A stretch of 46,775 nucleotides of DNA from Bremia lactucae (GCF_004359215.1 NC_090621.1:4566876-4613650), one strand, 5' to 3'; shown: positions 1 to 9,668, counted from the first letter of the stretch. Numbers and translations are program-made. The notes: generated from the sequence alone by a model not told the origin.

Positions 1-1043
1 GCAGAACTCATGCGTCTCGCACGCTGGTTCTTGCCATCGCCCTTTGGGAAGGGAGTCCTCTTGCTGGGCATTTTTGCCCCAGCAGGGACCCTGGCATAGC
101 AGCGAGCCATCATATGGCCGCGCTTGCCGCATTTAAAACAGACCACGTCTGCATTGCCCAACTCCATAGGAGTGGCATCTGTCCTCTCGGCCGACGGCTT
201 ATACCAAGCTGTCGCCGAGGCACTGTTGTAGGATTGCTCCTCAACTAAGGCAATTTGGATTGCCTCTTCCATCGTCGACGGCACCTTTCTGAAAAGGGCC
301 TGTCGCGATGGGCCATGCCGTAGTCCGTTCATAAACGTGGGCACCTTAATGTGCTCCGGAATCGGACCTACGGTTATGGATGCGGACAGCGAGCGCATCT
401 CTTGCACATACTCTTGCAGAGATCGCTTCGCCTGTCGCGCCCCAAAGAAGCGCGCCTGAAGCAACACTTCGTTGTTCGGCGGCTGGTACATGGCGCGAAT
501 CTTATCCTTAAAGATCGCCCATGAGGGGAACGCTTTTCTGTCCGCCATAAGCGCCGAGTAAGCCCACTCTGAGGCCTTACCGCGCAGATGCGACATAGCG
601 TACGACACCATCCGGCTGTCGTCCTCGATGAGCTGGGCGACACCACATTGCTCCACGGCTAAAAGCCAGTGGACAATCGTGTGCGCCGCAGTTCCATCGA
701 ACTTGGGCGGGTCCATCCGAATGGGCCTCGGCTGATGCGGCCGGGCAGAGAGCATCTCAACAGTCCTGTTGAGAGCCTCGCTCCGAGCCTGCTCATGCCT
801 CAGCTCATCCTGAGTCTGAGTGACGGACTCCGCCGCAGCATGGCTCTGTGCCTCGGACGCGGCCCTCCGCTGTCCGAGCACGAATGCCTCAAACTGCTCC
901 AACTGAGCAACATGTTGCTCAGGAGGACTACCCAGGAGCCTGGCCTGGGCTTGTTCACCAAGTCCCTGCGCCATAAGCCCTGCCACCTCCCGATGATGTT
1001 CGGAGAGGAAGGGAAAATGAGCCCAATTAATATTGAGGCTCAT
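1..1043 (-). CDS. Ty3/Gypsy Gag polyprotein, open at the left window edge
   Basis: Reading from an ATG at 1043, the minus strand stays open for 347 codons to the window edge. The first residues are MSLNINWAHFPFLSEHH. A Gln/Glu/Ala-rich, probably coiled segment follows (about residues 25-95). Next comes a retrotransposon-Gag core with motifs FDGTAAHTIVHWLLAVEQ, HLRGKASEWAYSAL and LQEYVQEMRSL, and then a CCHC zinc knuckle, CFKCGKRGHMMARC, in the same frame at 140-99. Gag packages element RNA into cytoplasmic particles. The start lies 37 nt past a primer-binding site and 57 nt past the LTR, as expected for a first ORF. No stop is visible, so this is the least decayed Gag here. Broken relatives lie at 4925-5434 and 43257-43705. 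Protease and RT would lie left of the window. Confidence 0.85.
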   Translation of the reverse strand, partial: MSLNINWAHFPFLSEHHREVAGLMAQGLGEQAQARLLGSPPEQHVAQLEQFEAFVLGQRRAASEAQSHAAAESVTQTQDELRHEQARSEALNRTVEMLSARPHQPRPIRMDPPKFDGTAAHTIVHWLLAVEQCGVAQLIEDDSRMVSYAMSHLRGKASEWAYSALMADRKAFPSWAIFKDKIRAMYQPPNNEVLLQARFFGARQAKRSLQEYVQEMRSLSASITVGPIPEHIKVPTFMNGLRHGPSRQALFRKVPSTMEEAIQIALVEEQSYNSASATAWYKPSAERTDATPMELGNADVVCFKCGKRGHMMARCYARVPAGAKMPSKRTPFPKGDGKNQRARRMSS

Positions 1044-1079
1044 CCTCACATATACACGCAGAGATGCGGGTCGTGGGAA

Positions 1080-1097
1080 GGATTTCAAGTGCTACCA
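1080..1097 (-). other. Primer-binding site of the left Gypsy element
   Basis: Two bases after the LTR end the minus strand reads TGGTAGCACTTGAAATCC. It starts with TGG, the complement of a tRNA CCA end, as a minus-strand DNA primer-binding site should. The plus-strand Gypsy at 31257 has the same first nine bases, so the two families probably use the same or a similar tRNA. I did not identify the tRNA. Confidence 0.6.
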
Positions 1098-1099
1098 AG

Positions 1100-1652
1100 T
1101 GTAGGCGGGTACGTCGTAATGCGGCCCGCTCTACTTAGACACACACCATAGACCAGCGAGGAAGCGGTGTAACCTGCCTCTCTTGCGTGCAGTGAGGTAG
1201 TCGTGGTGGACGCGCAAGCGACCTCACCCAACAAACTAAGTACTCTGGTTAAGTGTCGTCACGGGAGCGGTAATCCGTCTCCTCATGCGCACTTACCAAG
1301 TAGGAAGTAGTTTTCAGACTGGTTTATATTTAATAGAATTAAATATAAATTCGTATTTTACCAATTAAAATGTCATCTCTATAGATAACACCTAATATGA
1401 ATTGCGAGCGTATCTTTCTAGGTACCTCGCGTAACGGATGACGCTAGCCGTCATCACGAATGACGCTGGGCGTCATCCCTCCTAATGTGAATGCACCCAT
1501 GTGCATCACATACACAAGGGTTTGTCTCAAATGTGCACCACACCCGAGTGCTGGGTCTAATTACTATTATTTAGAAAATGACCATCCCCTTAAGTACACT
1601 TGGTGCACTTAACGGGGACTGTGTAACATTAGGGCAACTTTAGCCCGTTACA
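1100..1652 (-). repeat. 5' LTR of the left Gypsy element (553 bp)
   Basis: On the minus strand the repeat begins TGTAACGGGC and ends CGCCTACA, giving the short TGTA/TACA termini of an LTR. A PBS and Gag follow directly. The 420 bp from 46356 to the right edge match it in the opposite orientation. An AT-rich stretch near 1325-1350 may carry the TATA element. U3 contains two adjacent dyads of TGACG half-sites (1437-1478). Confidence 0.85.
1437..1478. promoter_or_regulatory. Paired TGACG/CGTCA dyads in the Gypsy LTR
   Basis: Two near-palindromes sit side by side, each with a TGACG half-site facing a CGTCA half-site. The same pair occurs at 46531-46570 in the right-hand LTR. TGACG is the half-site bound by many CREB/ATF-type bZIP proteins. 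A regulatory role is inferred from position in U3 and from conservation between the two LTRs. Confidence 0.35.
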
Positions 1653-1809
1653 GAGAAAGTAGGTAAAATGGTCTATATCTACCAATGGATAAGCTTTTAA
1701 AATATTACCATGTAAAGTGATATTCTCCAAATATTATCTACCTTTCAGATAATATAATAACTGTCAACCTTTAAGTGTATAATTTCATGTAACGATACAC
1801 CCCGTTACA
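1653..1809 (-). repeat. Fragment of an older LTR
   Basis: On the minus strand this AT-rich stretch begins TGTAACGGGGTGTATCG at 1809, the same kind of terminus as the other Gypsy LTRs here. It runs up to the left Gypsy LTR at 1652, which suggests the younger element inserted into it. No internal region is attached. Confidence 0.4.
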
Positions 1810-1955
1810 GTGTAAGTTCTGTCCTTTCGCAGGAAGTTGCAGTGTGTGCTCAAATAAGTGGCACTGGACACCAATGCCGGCAGTATTGATCTTAAGCAAA
1901 TCTTGTTGTTTTGTCCGATGGCTCTGAGATACGTAAGCATCTCATCGTATATTTG

Positions 1956-2195
1956 CTAGCCACCGTCAGCCAAGATACACACTAAAGCATTTTGCCAAGC
2001 GTCTTCACCTGGGTAGAATTTCCTTTTATCTTTAATATTTTGGTCCACGAGGTGAGCCAAATTCTTGGCAAGTTTCTGAGCGTCGCCTAAAGCTGTTGAG
2101 ACCTTCATTGTACATGGTGATGCAGAACAGTGTTGTGGGTTTAGTCCAGTCACTACACATCGCAAATGCTTTGATTTATGGAACACGGGGTGCAT
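1956..2195 (-). pseudogene. Unrecognised short ORF with a readthrough continuation
   Basis: An ATG at 2195 opens 79 codons ending at a TAG. The same frame then stays open for about 40 more codons towards 1830 (QIYDEMLTYLRAIGQNNK and onward), which suggests a nonsense mutation in a longer coding sequence. Composition is protein-like, with Lys/Asp/Leu-rich helical stretches. I do not recognise the family. It could be a host gene fragment or an eroded transposon protein. Confidence 0.25.
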
Positions 2196-2606
2196 TTATT
2201 TATTATGCGTTCTGATTGGCTTTAAGTCGGGGATTCTATCTCGTAGAAGTACAAATGAAGCTTAAACAAACTTGAGTGACCGCATGATTCAATTATTTAA
2301 AGCACGTCAAGCGGCACCCAACACTCAGCTATCTTAAGTGGACATCAATAGTACAAATTTCATTGATGCCACCCGTTCCAAATTTGCGCATCACTTGATT
2401 GTATTGCATGAATTAATTTACTTAATGAACGATTGGTTTTGATATATTTATTGGTTTCTACGTTTATAAGTTTAGATATTAACAATTCCAGCCTGCTTTG
2501 TCGTAAGCTAAAACGACTTGCTGCTCTGTACGAAACAATATGGCCACTTAGGGCAACACAATCAAACGCAATATGGTTTGTGGAGACACTGGCAAGGCTT
2601 ATGCAA

Positions 2607-3149
2607 TCAAAGTGTGGGCTCGTAGAGTTGCTGTAGCCGCTGACGGAAGAGGTGACGGTCTGCTAAGCGCACGCTTAGTTGCTGTTGCTCCTCGATAAGA
2701 AAATTACGTGTAATCGTAAGCTCGGCATATAGATCTTTTGGGGTGATGTGGCGAATGCCGTCACGAAAAGCATCAACAAAATTCTCGTTGCATTTTTGCC
2801 AGCGTTTGAGCACAATCGCAAATTGACTTTCAAGTTGATTCACTTCATCGCGTAAATTTTTCAGTGCCTCTCGCTTCTTGTAGTAGCAGCGCTTGACGAA
2901 GAGACGGTTTTTTGCCTGTTTTTCCTCGCTTGAAAGCCGCTTAGCCGATAGTACCTTGGCAGCGCTGCAGCGCTTTTTTACCTTTCGAATCTGGCTGGGC
3001 TTGTCGAACTCCGAACAGGACGAAGAGGCCGACGACACTGGCGTATGTTGCTCTGTGCTCAAATTGTCAATATCGAAAAATTCGAGCGAGAAGGAGAGCG
3101 GGTGCACGGACAGTGGCATGCTGGGCATGGAAAACGCGGGTGCAGACAC
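2607..3149 (-). CDS. bZIP-like basic region plus coiled-coil protein (180 aa)
   Basis: An uninterrupted ORF on the minus strand. Residues 1-50 are Ser/Pro-rich and acidic, like an activation or linker region. Residues 53-98 are strongly basic (KVKKRCSAAKVLSAKR, then AKNRLFVKRCYYKKREALK), resembling a DNA-binding basic region. A helical stretch with spaced Leu (LRDEVNQLESQFAIVLKRW) and a second Gln/Leu-rich coiled segment near the C-terminus follow. This order fits the bZIP-like transcription factors that are abundant in oomycetes. The canonical N-x7-R/K spacing is only approximate: N at residue 81, R near 93. No START or other C-terminal domain is present, so it could be a truncated family member. 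It is the only convincing non-transposon protein gene in the window. No clear promoter motif was found. Confidence 0.5.
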   Translation of the reverse strand: MSAPAFSMPSMPLSVHPLSFSLEFFDIDNLSTEQHTPVSSASSSCSEFDKPSQIRKVKKRCSAAKVLSAKRLSSEEKQAKNRLFVKRCYYKKREALKNLRDEVNQLESQFAIVLKRWQKCNENFVDAFRDGIRHITPKDLYAELTITRNFLIEEQQQLSVRLADRHLFRQRLQQLYEPTL

Positions 3150-4538
3150 GGCAGTTGTAATTATTGCTGAGGTTGGTCCGGCCTCGAGACGGGCAGGCTG
3201 TAAGGGATGTAGGGTAGTGAGTGAATTTAAAAATGAACTTCGTTTGCTTTAAGTCTATACCATGTTATCTGCTGCTGCTGCAAGGGAAGAAGCAATGCCA
3301 CGGAAGACGATGCAGCGAAGATGCTGACCATCATGTTGCTACTTTCGAAAATTAGTATGCTCGCCGAACTATAGACAGTAAATTTATTTTTTTGCCTTGC
3401 TTTACGCCGAAAAGTCATACTGTTCCGAATGGCCTTGCTATGTTCACTCGGTTACGCCCGACTCCAAAGTCTCCGCTAGAACTACAATCTGCCAGTATCG
3501 TGCCGGTAGCATACCAATTTTCCGTCGAGCATAGCTTGTTTTTTGCAACGATCGATCGGGCCGTTTCGGTGGGCGCTGCGTTAGAAATTCCCATCGATAT
3601 ATATCGTCTCGGTGTATTTGCATCACGAGCGCTACACCTTGTCATAAATTACTTTCCAACCGTGTCGCACGCATGACGTGTAATTCTCTTGTCAGCTGCA
3701 TTAAAATTATTGCGAGCCGGAGAGTTGTGCAATTCCTTTGAGAGATGAGCCTTGCTTACGGCGGTGGGTCCATTACTATAAAGTTCATACTCATAGGCGG
3801 GGCAGCCTGGCCATCGCTGAGTTTGTGCACATAAGCTCGTGGGCGCTGTAGCCACTGCGTCCAGCAGCGTGTTACACTTCCAAATACACGTTGGTGACGC
3901 ACGTGAGATGCGAGCGGTACTTGATTTCGATCCTGACTTTTTCTTGGCTCGTGCCGAAAATCTACCAGCGACCGCACGACCGCAAGGGGTATGACCTCGC
4001 AGTTTAAAAATATCGAAAAAAAGCTAAATGGACAGTCGTATTACTTCGACAGAATGACCAATACAATGGGAGCGATTGCGACATCGGCTTTACGACAAAA
4101 AGCCACTTACTTTTTGTTGTTCGAAAGAATTATCTTCTGGCGCAAAGAAATATGGTATGCATCAATGCAGCTCGTAGCATATGACTTTTATTGAATTAAG
4201 GTGTCTTGACCTTCGAGTGATCTATAGTTATACGATGCCAACATTTGTAGACATCATTTCTGGTTCCTCATTTTCCCGTACTTTTTTTTCCAGAAGATAA
4301 TTTAGCAAAAGCAGGTATGATGACGTAAAACCCACAAATTCTGATCTAAATCGCGAAAGATACGAGGTCCCACGTCGCCATCGGCCCGCCAGCATTTCAA
4401 ATTGGCGACAGAGTCTTAAATCTTGATTGCATGCAAATCAATACTTTCACTTATACAATGTACTGTTGTACATGGTAATTATAAGAGATCATGATGCGTT
4501 TTAAATGCAGTAAGTTTATTGTTTAGCGACTGCGACAT
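3150..4538. other. Stretch without a supported gene
   Basis: Several short ORFs on both strands overlap one another without recognisable motifs. The longest plausible frame is on the minus strand at about 3960-3649. A CAG-rich patch near 3270-3290 and T-rich runs near 4280 are present. I see no RNA gene or repeat family here. Confidence 0.5.
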
Positions 4539-4824
4539 TGTAGGCGGGAAGGTCGTAATGCGGCCACGCTCCACTTAGACACACACCCTAACACACACCC
4601 TAGCACAGCGAGGAAGCCGTTTAATTAGCTTCTCTTGCGTGCAGTAAGGTAGTTGTGGTGAGCGCGCAAGCGACCTCACCCAACGCACTAAGTACTCTGG
4701 TTAAGTGTCGTTACGGGAGCGGTAATCCGTCTCCTCGGGCGCACTTACCAAGTAGGAAGTAGTTTTCAGACTGATTTATATTTAATCGTATAAAATATAT
4801 ATACCTATTTTTTACCAATCAAAA
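4539..4824 (-). repeat. 3' LTR remnant, same family as the left Gypsy LTR
   Basis: This matches 1100-1380 closely, including the shared TACA terminus at 4539 and the block at 4687-4775. It carries a short local duplication of the ACACACCCTA unit near 4580-4600. The upstream half of the LTR is lost in the assembly gap. Confidence 0.75.
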
Positions 4825-4924
4825 NNNNNNNNNNNNNNNNNNNNNNNNNNNNNNNNNNNNNNNNNNNNNNNNNNNNNNNNNNNNNNNNNNNNNNNNNNNN
4901 NNNNNNNNNNNNNNNNNNNNNNNN
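4825..4924. other. Assembly gap (100 N)
   Basis: A run of exactly 100 N lies between an LTR piece and a Gag piece of the same family. The missing pol region may lie here, or the join may be a collapsed repeat. Confidence 0.95.
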
Positions 4925-5434
4925 TTCCATCGTCGACGGCACCTTTTTGAAAAGGGGTCGCGATGGGCCATGCCGTAGTCCGTTCATAAACGTGGGCACC
5001 TTAATGTGCTCCGGAATCGGGCCTAAGGTTATGGACGCCGACAGCGAGCGCATCTCTTGCACATACTCTTGCAGAGATCGCTTCGCCTGTCGCGCTCCAA
5101 AGAAGCGCGCCTGAAGCAACACTTCGTTGTTCGGCGGCTGGTACATGGCGCGAATCTTTTCCTTAAAGATCGCCCATGTAGGAAACGCCTTTCTGTCCGC
5201 CATAAGCGCCGAGTAAGCCCACTTTGAGGCCTTACCGCGCAGATGCGACATGGCGTACGACACCATCCGGCTGTCGTCCTCGATGAGCTGGGCGACACCG
5301 CATTGCTCCACGGCTAAAAGCCAGTGGACAATCGTGTGCGCCGCAGTTCCAACGAACTTGGGCGGGTCCATCCGAATGGGCCTCGGCTGATGCGGCCGGG
5401 CAGAGAGCATCTCAACAGTCCTGTTGAGAGTCAT
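4925..5434 (-). pseudogene. Gypsy Gag fragment (second copy)
   Basis: The minus-strand frame from about 5430 into the gap is nearly identical to residues 100-270 of the Gag at 1-1043, including the VEQCGVAQLIEDDSRMVSYA and LQEYVQEMRSL motifs. A 3-base in-frame deletion distinguishes it near 4953. Homology starts abruptly at about 5430, so the N-terminal coiled segment is missing. The ATG at 5434 arises at the junction. The zinc knuckle would fall in or beyond the gap. Together with 4539-4824 this is a broken element. Confidence 0.75.
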
Positions 5435-5503
5435 GTTGGCTCATATGGCCATGCTGCATATAATAGTTGTAGATCCGCGGCTCTGTGCTATGCGAGCTAC
5501 ACG

Positions 5504-6392
5504 TTATCCATGTATACGTTGAACTGGACGTCGTTCTGGCAGTCTAAGTTGAGCTTCTTCGGAGTAGTTCTCCTTGCTGCGAGGCGAAACTCTACCGGTA
5601 TCCCAGTCGATATCTAGGTTTTGTTCGCGTAGCCACGTCATACCCAAAATTACATCCTTGTTTTCAGGAACGGGCATAACTTGGAATGTTCCAACTGTCA
5701 GTGGGAACCCAGGTATGATTAGGTTCATTTCCAGTTCGACGGGCCGGTGGACAACTTGGTCATATCCAAAGTCGACTTGCATCATTTCTCCTTCATTACC
5801 TCGAGCTCAAATTTTCCATAAATTGTTGGATATGCCATTGAGGGATGCTACAGCCGTTGTCGATGAAAATAGTGACGGACCTTGCTTGATCCGCTGTCTT
5901 GAAAGCTTTGGCTTCGGCTTCGAGGATTGCATAAAGTGAACAACTGATGTGCTGGTTTGAACCTTTACGTTTAGGAGTGCGGCATTGTGGTGAAATGTGG
6001 CCAACTTTGCCACAATAATTGCAAGTAGCTGTGGTGGTCCAGTCGTCATTTTTGTCTCGTTTCTTGTTCGGCCTGATTTCTGGAATCTGTTATTGCCGGG
6101 GCGATGGACTGTTGCGGACGTGGACGGCTTTGACGGCTGAGTCGGTATTCGCGGTGCTTTTCCAGCATTATGCTCAAACTCAAAATTAAGTGCGATGTCG
6201 AAAGCCTCTAGGAGCGTTGCCGGGCTTTCTTCCCTAATCTTGTTAGCGGTTTCTTCACGTAACCCATTTGTGACGTAGAAACTCATCTTGAGGCCGCTAA
6301 TGTCGAGCTCAATTTATGACAATCCTGAAACTTTGAGATGTATTTTTGGATGCTTTCAGTTTGTTTTAAGTGAAACATCTGCTCGCGAAGAT
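5504..6392 (-). pseudogene. Gypsy Gag zinc knuckle and aspartic protease remnant (different family)
   Basis: From 6392 down, the minus strand reads a Gag C-terminal half (motifs ESIQKYISKFQDC, REETANKIREESPATLLEAF). A one-base frameshift near 6065 then opens the CCHC knuckle CNYCGKVGHISPQC. Further on, at about 5880, is a retropepsin-like active site, FIDNGCS, where the usual form is DSGAS or DTGAS. The protease C-terminal motif VILGMTWLREQNLDIDW follows at about 5630. Frame changes and stops separate the parts, so it is not functional. The sequence differs clearly from the Gag at 1-1043. It is joined at 5435-5500 to the Gag fragment of that family and cut at its N-terminal side by the assembly gap. 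Confidence 0.7.
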
Positions 6393-6492
6393 NNNNNNNN
6401 NNNNNNNNNNNNNNNNNNNNNNNNNNNNNNNNNNNNNNNNNNNNNNNNNNNNNNNNNNNNNNNNNNNNNNNNNNNNNNNNNNNNNNNNNNNN
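6393..6492. other. Assembly gap (100 N)
   Basis: A run of 100 N separates a Gag remnant on the left from a copy of the Gypsy antisense ORF on the right. Any ORF reading across it is artificial. Confidence 0.95.
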
Positions 6493-8070
6493 TATCCTCT
6501 CCAGAAGTTCCAAGAGAGTCTTCAGGCAATCATAACCCTGACTATCCTTCGCTCGGACATCTTCCGGATCCGAGGTCAGTCGCAAGTCTCGACCCTCGAG
6601 ATCCACAATACGTTGTTCGAAAGCGCTTAACGCACGCAGCTGAACAGACAAAGATAAGGCAGCCGCGATTAGGTGGGTAAGATCGCCACTCCTATCGGGC
6701 GCCGCCTGCACTGATGGATGCGGGTGAGATTTAATACTTCCTTGTTGGAAGGTTGCTTGCCCACCGTTCCGTGAGGCAAAGGTATCCGATCCTCATCCAC
6801 TGGAAAAGTTATCCCGAAGAGCTTCGACTCTTGGGAACCGATCGATACCCTACGTATTGACGTGCCCGCCTTGGTGGCTGCCTATGAAAAGGAGCACCAG
6901 CTGAGGCCTCTTCGCTTGTCTCAAATGGACTAGCAGAAGTAGCGTTGTGAGAAGAAAAAAGGAGTACACTACCGCTCATGATATCTTTCACATGCAAGCG
7001 AGCGAAATAAATTCGTTGCGACAGCTGTTTCATCGCAGTGGAATGCGGATGAATGCGGCGCAAGAATTCTGCCTCGTATTGGTCGGGCGTTTTATTTGAA
7101 CGCAACACGACCGCGATCGGGAAATACCCTTAAGCGATTTTCCCTGAGCCCTCCATGACTTAAAGACGCCATAATGATTATGTGCGTCTATAAGAGCGCT
7201 CTCGAGAGGAGCGACGCTTATGGCCCGTTTCAATGAGGCCATTTCGACGGAGGGGGCATCAGTCATATGCCACCCGTCACATAGTCACGTTCTAAACGAC
7301 TGGCTTGTGACACCGACTGAGCACGCTCACGTGTCGTCGGTGGAGCTTAAGGCTCAGAATCCTCTATGTCATAACATTATGGATAATGGTCTGACCATAA
7401 GACGTTGTGGTTTTACCCAACAGAAAAGAAGCTGCGCTTTAATGGCAGCGCTTTCCATAATTGTCGCTGCCAATGCAGACGACGAGACAACGTTAAAGAA
7501 CTTTGTTGTCTCGATGTTTGGAGCAATGAGAGAAGTTTGGATTGGCAATAAAGCGCCATAATTCTTCCTCATGAGCTCGTTGTCCGCATCACTACTATGA
7601 GGTCACGGCAACGGTGTCGACTCATTGTAGTCGACAATGAGCGACGGATCAACATCCTCATTTTTAAAGTATCTCAAAAAGGAAACACTTGCGCCTTCGA
7701 CTGCCTTAAACTTAAATATATTTTTTGAGCTTTCAAATGCTGCTGTATCAACAGTTCCAACAGTTCAGCATTATGTTCACTCAACACTTCTGTGTTCTGA
7801 GAGCCTTGCTGGTGAAGCAAGGTACTTCTCTTTGGGCCCCGTCGAGTGTGTGCGAGTTACGCGGCAATGGTCGCATGCTGTTCATCTCTGCCCAGAGTGT
7901 ACAGCATACGCCAACGGCTGGCTTGCGTAGGACCGAACTCGTTCGTTCAATCGCTCTTTATTTGAGAGGTCACTCAAATGAGGAATTCTCTCGCGCGTTG
8001 CGAAATAACCTTGTTGATGGGCTTGGAAGCTCCCTCCTTCTTCATTTAATATGTTCATGTCGGATAGCAC
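6493..8070 (-). pseudogene. Decayed copy of a Gypsy-associated antisense ORF
   Basis: 6493-7660 aligns along its length with 44880-46050, in the same orientation relative to the following LTR. Conserved protein blocks on the minus strand are YGVFKSWRAQGKSL (about 7155), TPDQYEAEFLRRIHPHS (about 7085), FARLHVKDIM, and a C-terminal heptad-rich segment (ALSAFEQRIVDLEGRDLRL) at about 6640-6580. Stops and frame changes disable it. 7660-8070 diverges from the right-hand copy, but a minus-strand ORF from 8070 may be its N-terminal part. A plus-oriented LTR begins at 8110, as downstream of the right-hand copy. The function is unknown. Confidence 0.6.
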
Positions 8071-8109
8071 AAGCGTGGGTCGTTGAACAGACTACGAAGT
8101 CCTGCCAGG

Positions 8110-8450
8110 TGTAACGGGGCACCTTTCACTACTACTGTTCAGTACTAGTTAACCTTACACTGATTACAGTGTAGGTAGGGTGCCTCGAAACTTCACGTAC
8201 ACAAAAGTACAGAGGGAGGTTTCTATGAAGTTAAGAGAACAATGCTGTAAGGGTCTAGACTAAGGCTTTAGAATAGAGAAAAGTTAAACTGTATCAATAT
8301 ATTTAGCTTCCTACGAAACGATCTTCTATCTACTACTGACCCTTTTCTATTAATAACAAACTTTATATGGCGCCTCCTTGCGCACCGCACAATCGTGTCT
8401 TATAACGATTGGCGGGGTTGAGTTAAACTTAAATCAGCCGGTACCCTTGT
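8110..8450 (+). repeat. Start of a Gypsy-type LTR (plus orientation)
   Basis: The sequence begins TGTAACGGGGCACC, the terminus type of the other Gypsy LTRs here. It follows the antisense ORF copy just as the LTR at 46356 follows the right-hand copy. It is cut at about 8450 where the tRNA-bearing repeat begins. It is a related but different subfamily from the LTR at 1100-1652. Confidence 0.45.
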
Positions 8451-8815
8451 ACGAAAGCAGCGAAGGATAATAAGGATGAACGAATAGCGCAATAAATGAC
8501 GCAACCTGCTAGATGAATATTCGCGGCGGGTGTTGGTACTTCGAAGATTCTAATATACGCATCGTGTTCTGTACGGTACTATGTACCTACATCATCTTGT
8601 GTGTGTTGTCAAGATGACATCGACATAATGTATGTAGCCAAGCCCCAACGAAAGGACAGCGTCGTATTCTCCAATGCAACAAGAGCATAGCGTAATGATC
8701 GTACAATCTTTATTTCGAATTGATGATGGCAAGCATAATGCGAAAAGAGTAATTCTAGGACCCGCCAGTCAAAACTTAACCCGTAATGAAGCATTGATGC
8801 TCGAAAGTCAAGAAC

Positions 8816-8887
8816 AGCCTCCAGGCGCGATTGAACCACCGACCTTTCGCTTACGAAGCGAGTGCTCTATCACTGACCTATAGGGAC
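8816..8887 (-). tRNA. tRNA-Thr(CGT)-like gene, degenerate
   Basis: The minus strand gives a 72-nt cloverleaf with the D-arm core GGTCAGTGATAGAGC. The anticodon arm is CTCGC-TTCGTAA-GCGAA and the T loop is TTCAATC. The CGT anticodon reads the Thr codon ACG. Acceptor pairing is imperfect (GTCCCTA against TGGAGGC) and the T stem is weak, so it is probably a pseudogene. Better-paired relatives lie at 16940-17011 and 22625-22696. Confidence 0.6.
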
Positions 8888-8889
8888 AG

Positions 8890-8964
8890 GGTTACCACCC
8901 TGAAGCAGTGGTCAATTACCGACATGTCGACTTAAAGGTCACGGATTCAAACCCGACGCCAATC
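8890..8964 (+). tRNA. Degenerate tRNA-like sequence
   Basis: This is homologous to 17023-17087, which has a perfect 7-bp acceptor (GTTGGCG/CGCCAAC). Here the acceptor is eroded, but the D-arm AGTGGT motif and a T-arm-like GGATTCAAACCC remain. The anticodon region is palindromic (CGACATGTCG) and gives no clear anticodon. Confidence 0.35.
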
Positions 8965-9151
8965 AAAGCAGCAAATGCAGTAGACTTTCCGATACCTCTG
9001 AGATCCCGGGTATCGTAAAGCACAGATAAGCTCCAGGGCTAGATAAAAACAGAATTAAAGACTGAAAGAAAATCCGATTGAAACGGATGAGTTGTAGAGT
9101 ATTTTTGCTAAAGCCGAGTAGGCATAGGTTGTGTGAACGATAAATATACGA

Positions 9152-9177
9152 CCGTCTTTCAACTGAGCTATAGGGGC
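9152..9177 (-). tRNA. 5' tRNA half (remnant)
   Basis: The minus strand shows GCCCCTATAGCTCAGTTGAA, an acceptor 5' strand with an A-box-like D arm. It stops before any anticodon arm. The same truncated piece is conserved in cassette copy 2 at 17524-17549. Confidence 0.4.
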
Positions 9178-9342
9178 ATATAAAAAAAGTTTGCTAAATT
9201 ACAAACAGAACATAGATATACGGTCTAGGGACAGCCACAACACAGGGGAAATACTCTCCACAAGAGCTACCTCAGGTCGACGAATTCATCAGGAGCGATC
9301 GCAAACCCGATAATTTATAACTATTACTTTCTTTCAAGTCAG

Positions 9343-9417
9343 GGCGGGAAAATAGCTCAGTAGTAGAGCGCTGGATTCCGGACCCAGCGGTCGGGGGTAG
9401 GATACCCTCTCCCCTCA
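9343..9417 (+). tRNA. tRNA-Arg(CCG)-like gene, probably defective
   Basis: A 75-nt cloverleaf: acceptor GGCGGGA pairs partly with TCCCCTC. The D arm is TAGCTCAGTAGTAGAGC. The anticodon loop TTCCGGA gives CCG (Arg). The T loop is TAGGATA in place of TTCGAxT, which ruins the B box. One extra A lies between acceptor and D arm. These defects suggest a pseudogene. In copy 2 the homologous start (17716) is broken by a G run. Confidence 0.5.
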
Positions 9418-9562
9418 AGTCAAAAGTTTTCCCAGTACTTCTATTACTTTTCCAGAGGAGAACTGTGCAAGATAAAGCATCAACGCCGTCGTCTCCTGAG
9501 CGAGTTTCCTCTCTGTGCGACCGTGCCACGAGACAAGTATTCGAATAACAGGCATGGAATGA

Positions 9563-9668
9563 AAAGTGCGATACCTCTCGATAGTGCGTATTATCCTTGC
9601 GCAGGGGCCATGCTAATCTTCTCTGTATCGTTCTAATTCTTACGAATGACCACCGATGTGGTTCCTTC
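9563..9668 (-). ncRNA. U6: U6 spliceosomal snRNA
   Basis: On the minus strand the near-invariant U6 core is readable: AACGATACAGAGAAGATTAG, then CATGGCCCCTGCGCAAGGAT. It contains the ACAGAGA box that pairs with the 5' splice site and the AGC triad. A 5' hairpin (ACCACATCGGTGGT) precedes it, and an internal stem-loop region ending in CACTTTTC follows. U6 is transcribed by Pol III and forms the catalytic centre of the spliceosome with U2. The terminal T run is only four bases. No upstream promoter was identified, so expression is uncertain, but the core is intact. Confidence 0.85.

Larger units (their letters stand above)
8453..9400. repeat. Pol III cassette repeat, copy 1
   Basis: 8453-8887 matches 22258-22696, and 8790-9372 matches 16910-17740 apart from an insertion in the latter. 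The cassette holds a tRNA-Thr-like gene on the minus strand, a tRNA-like sequence on the plus strand, a 5' tRNA half and a tRNA-Arg-like gene. The shared sequence between the tRNA units shows that the whole block was duplicated. Confidence 0.7.

Noticed and set aside
669..1151. 160-codon plus-strand ORF
   Set aside because: It is the antisense of the Gag N-terminal region and LTR end; the minus frame carries the conserved Gag motifs.
6283..6711. Minus-strand ORF spanning the second assembly gap
   Set aside because: It joins two unrelated sequences through 100 Ns, so the fusion is artificial.
7725..8114. 129-codon plus-strand ORF before the LTR at 8110
   Set aside because: No motif, and it lies opposite the probable N-terminal part of the decayed antisense ORF; more likely a shadow frame.
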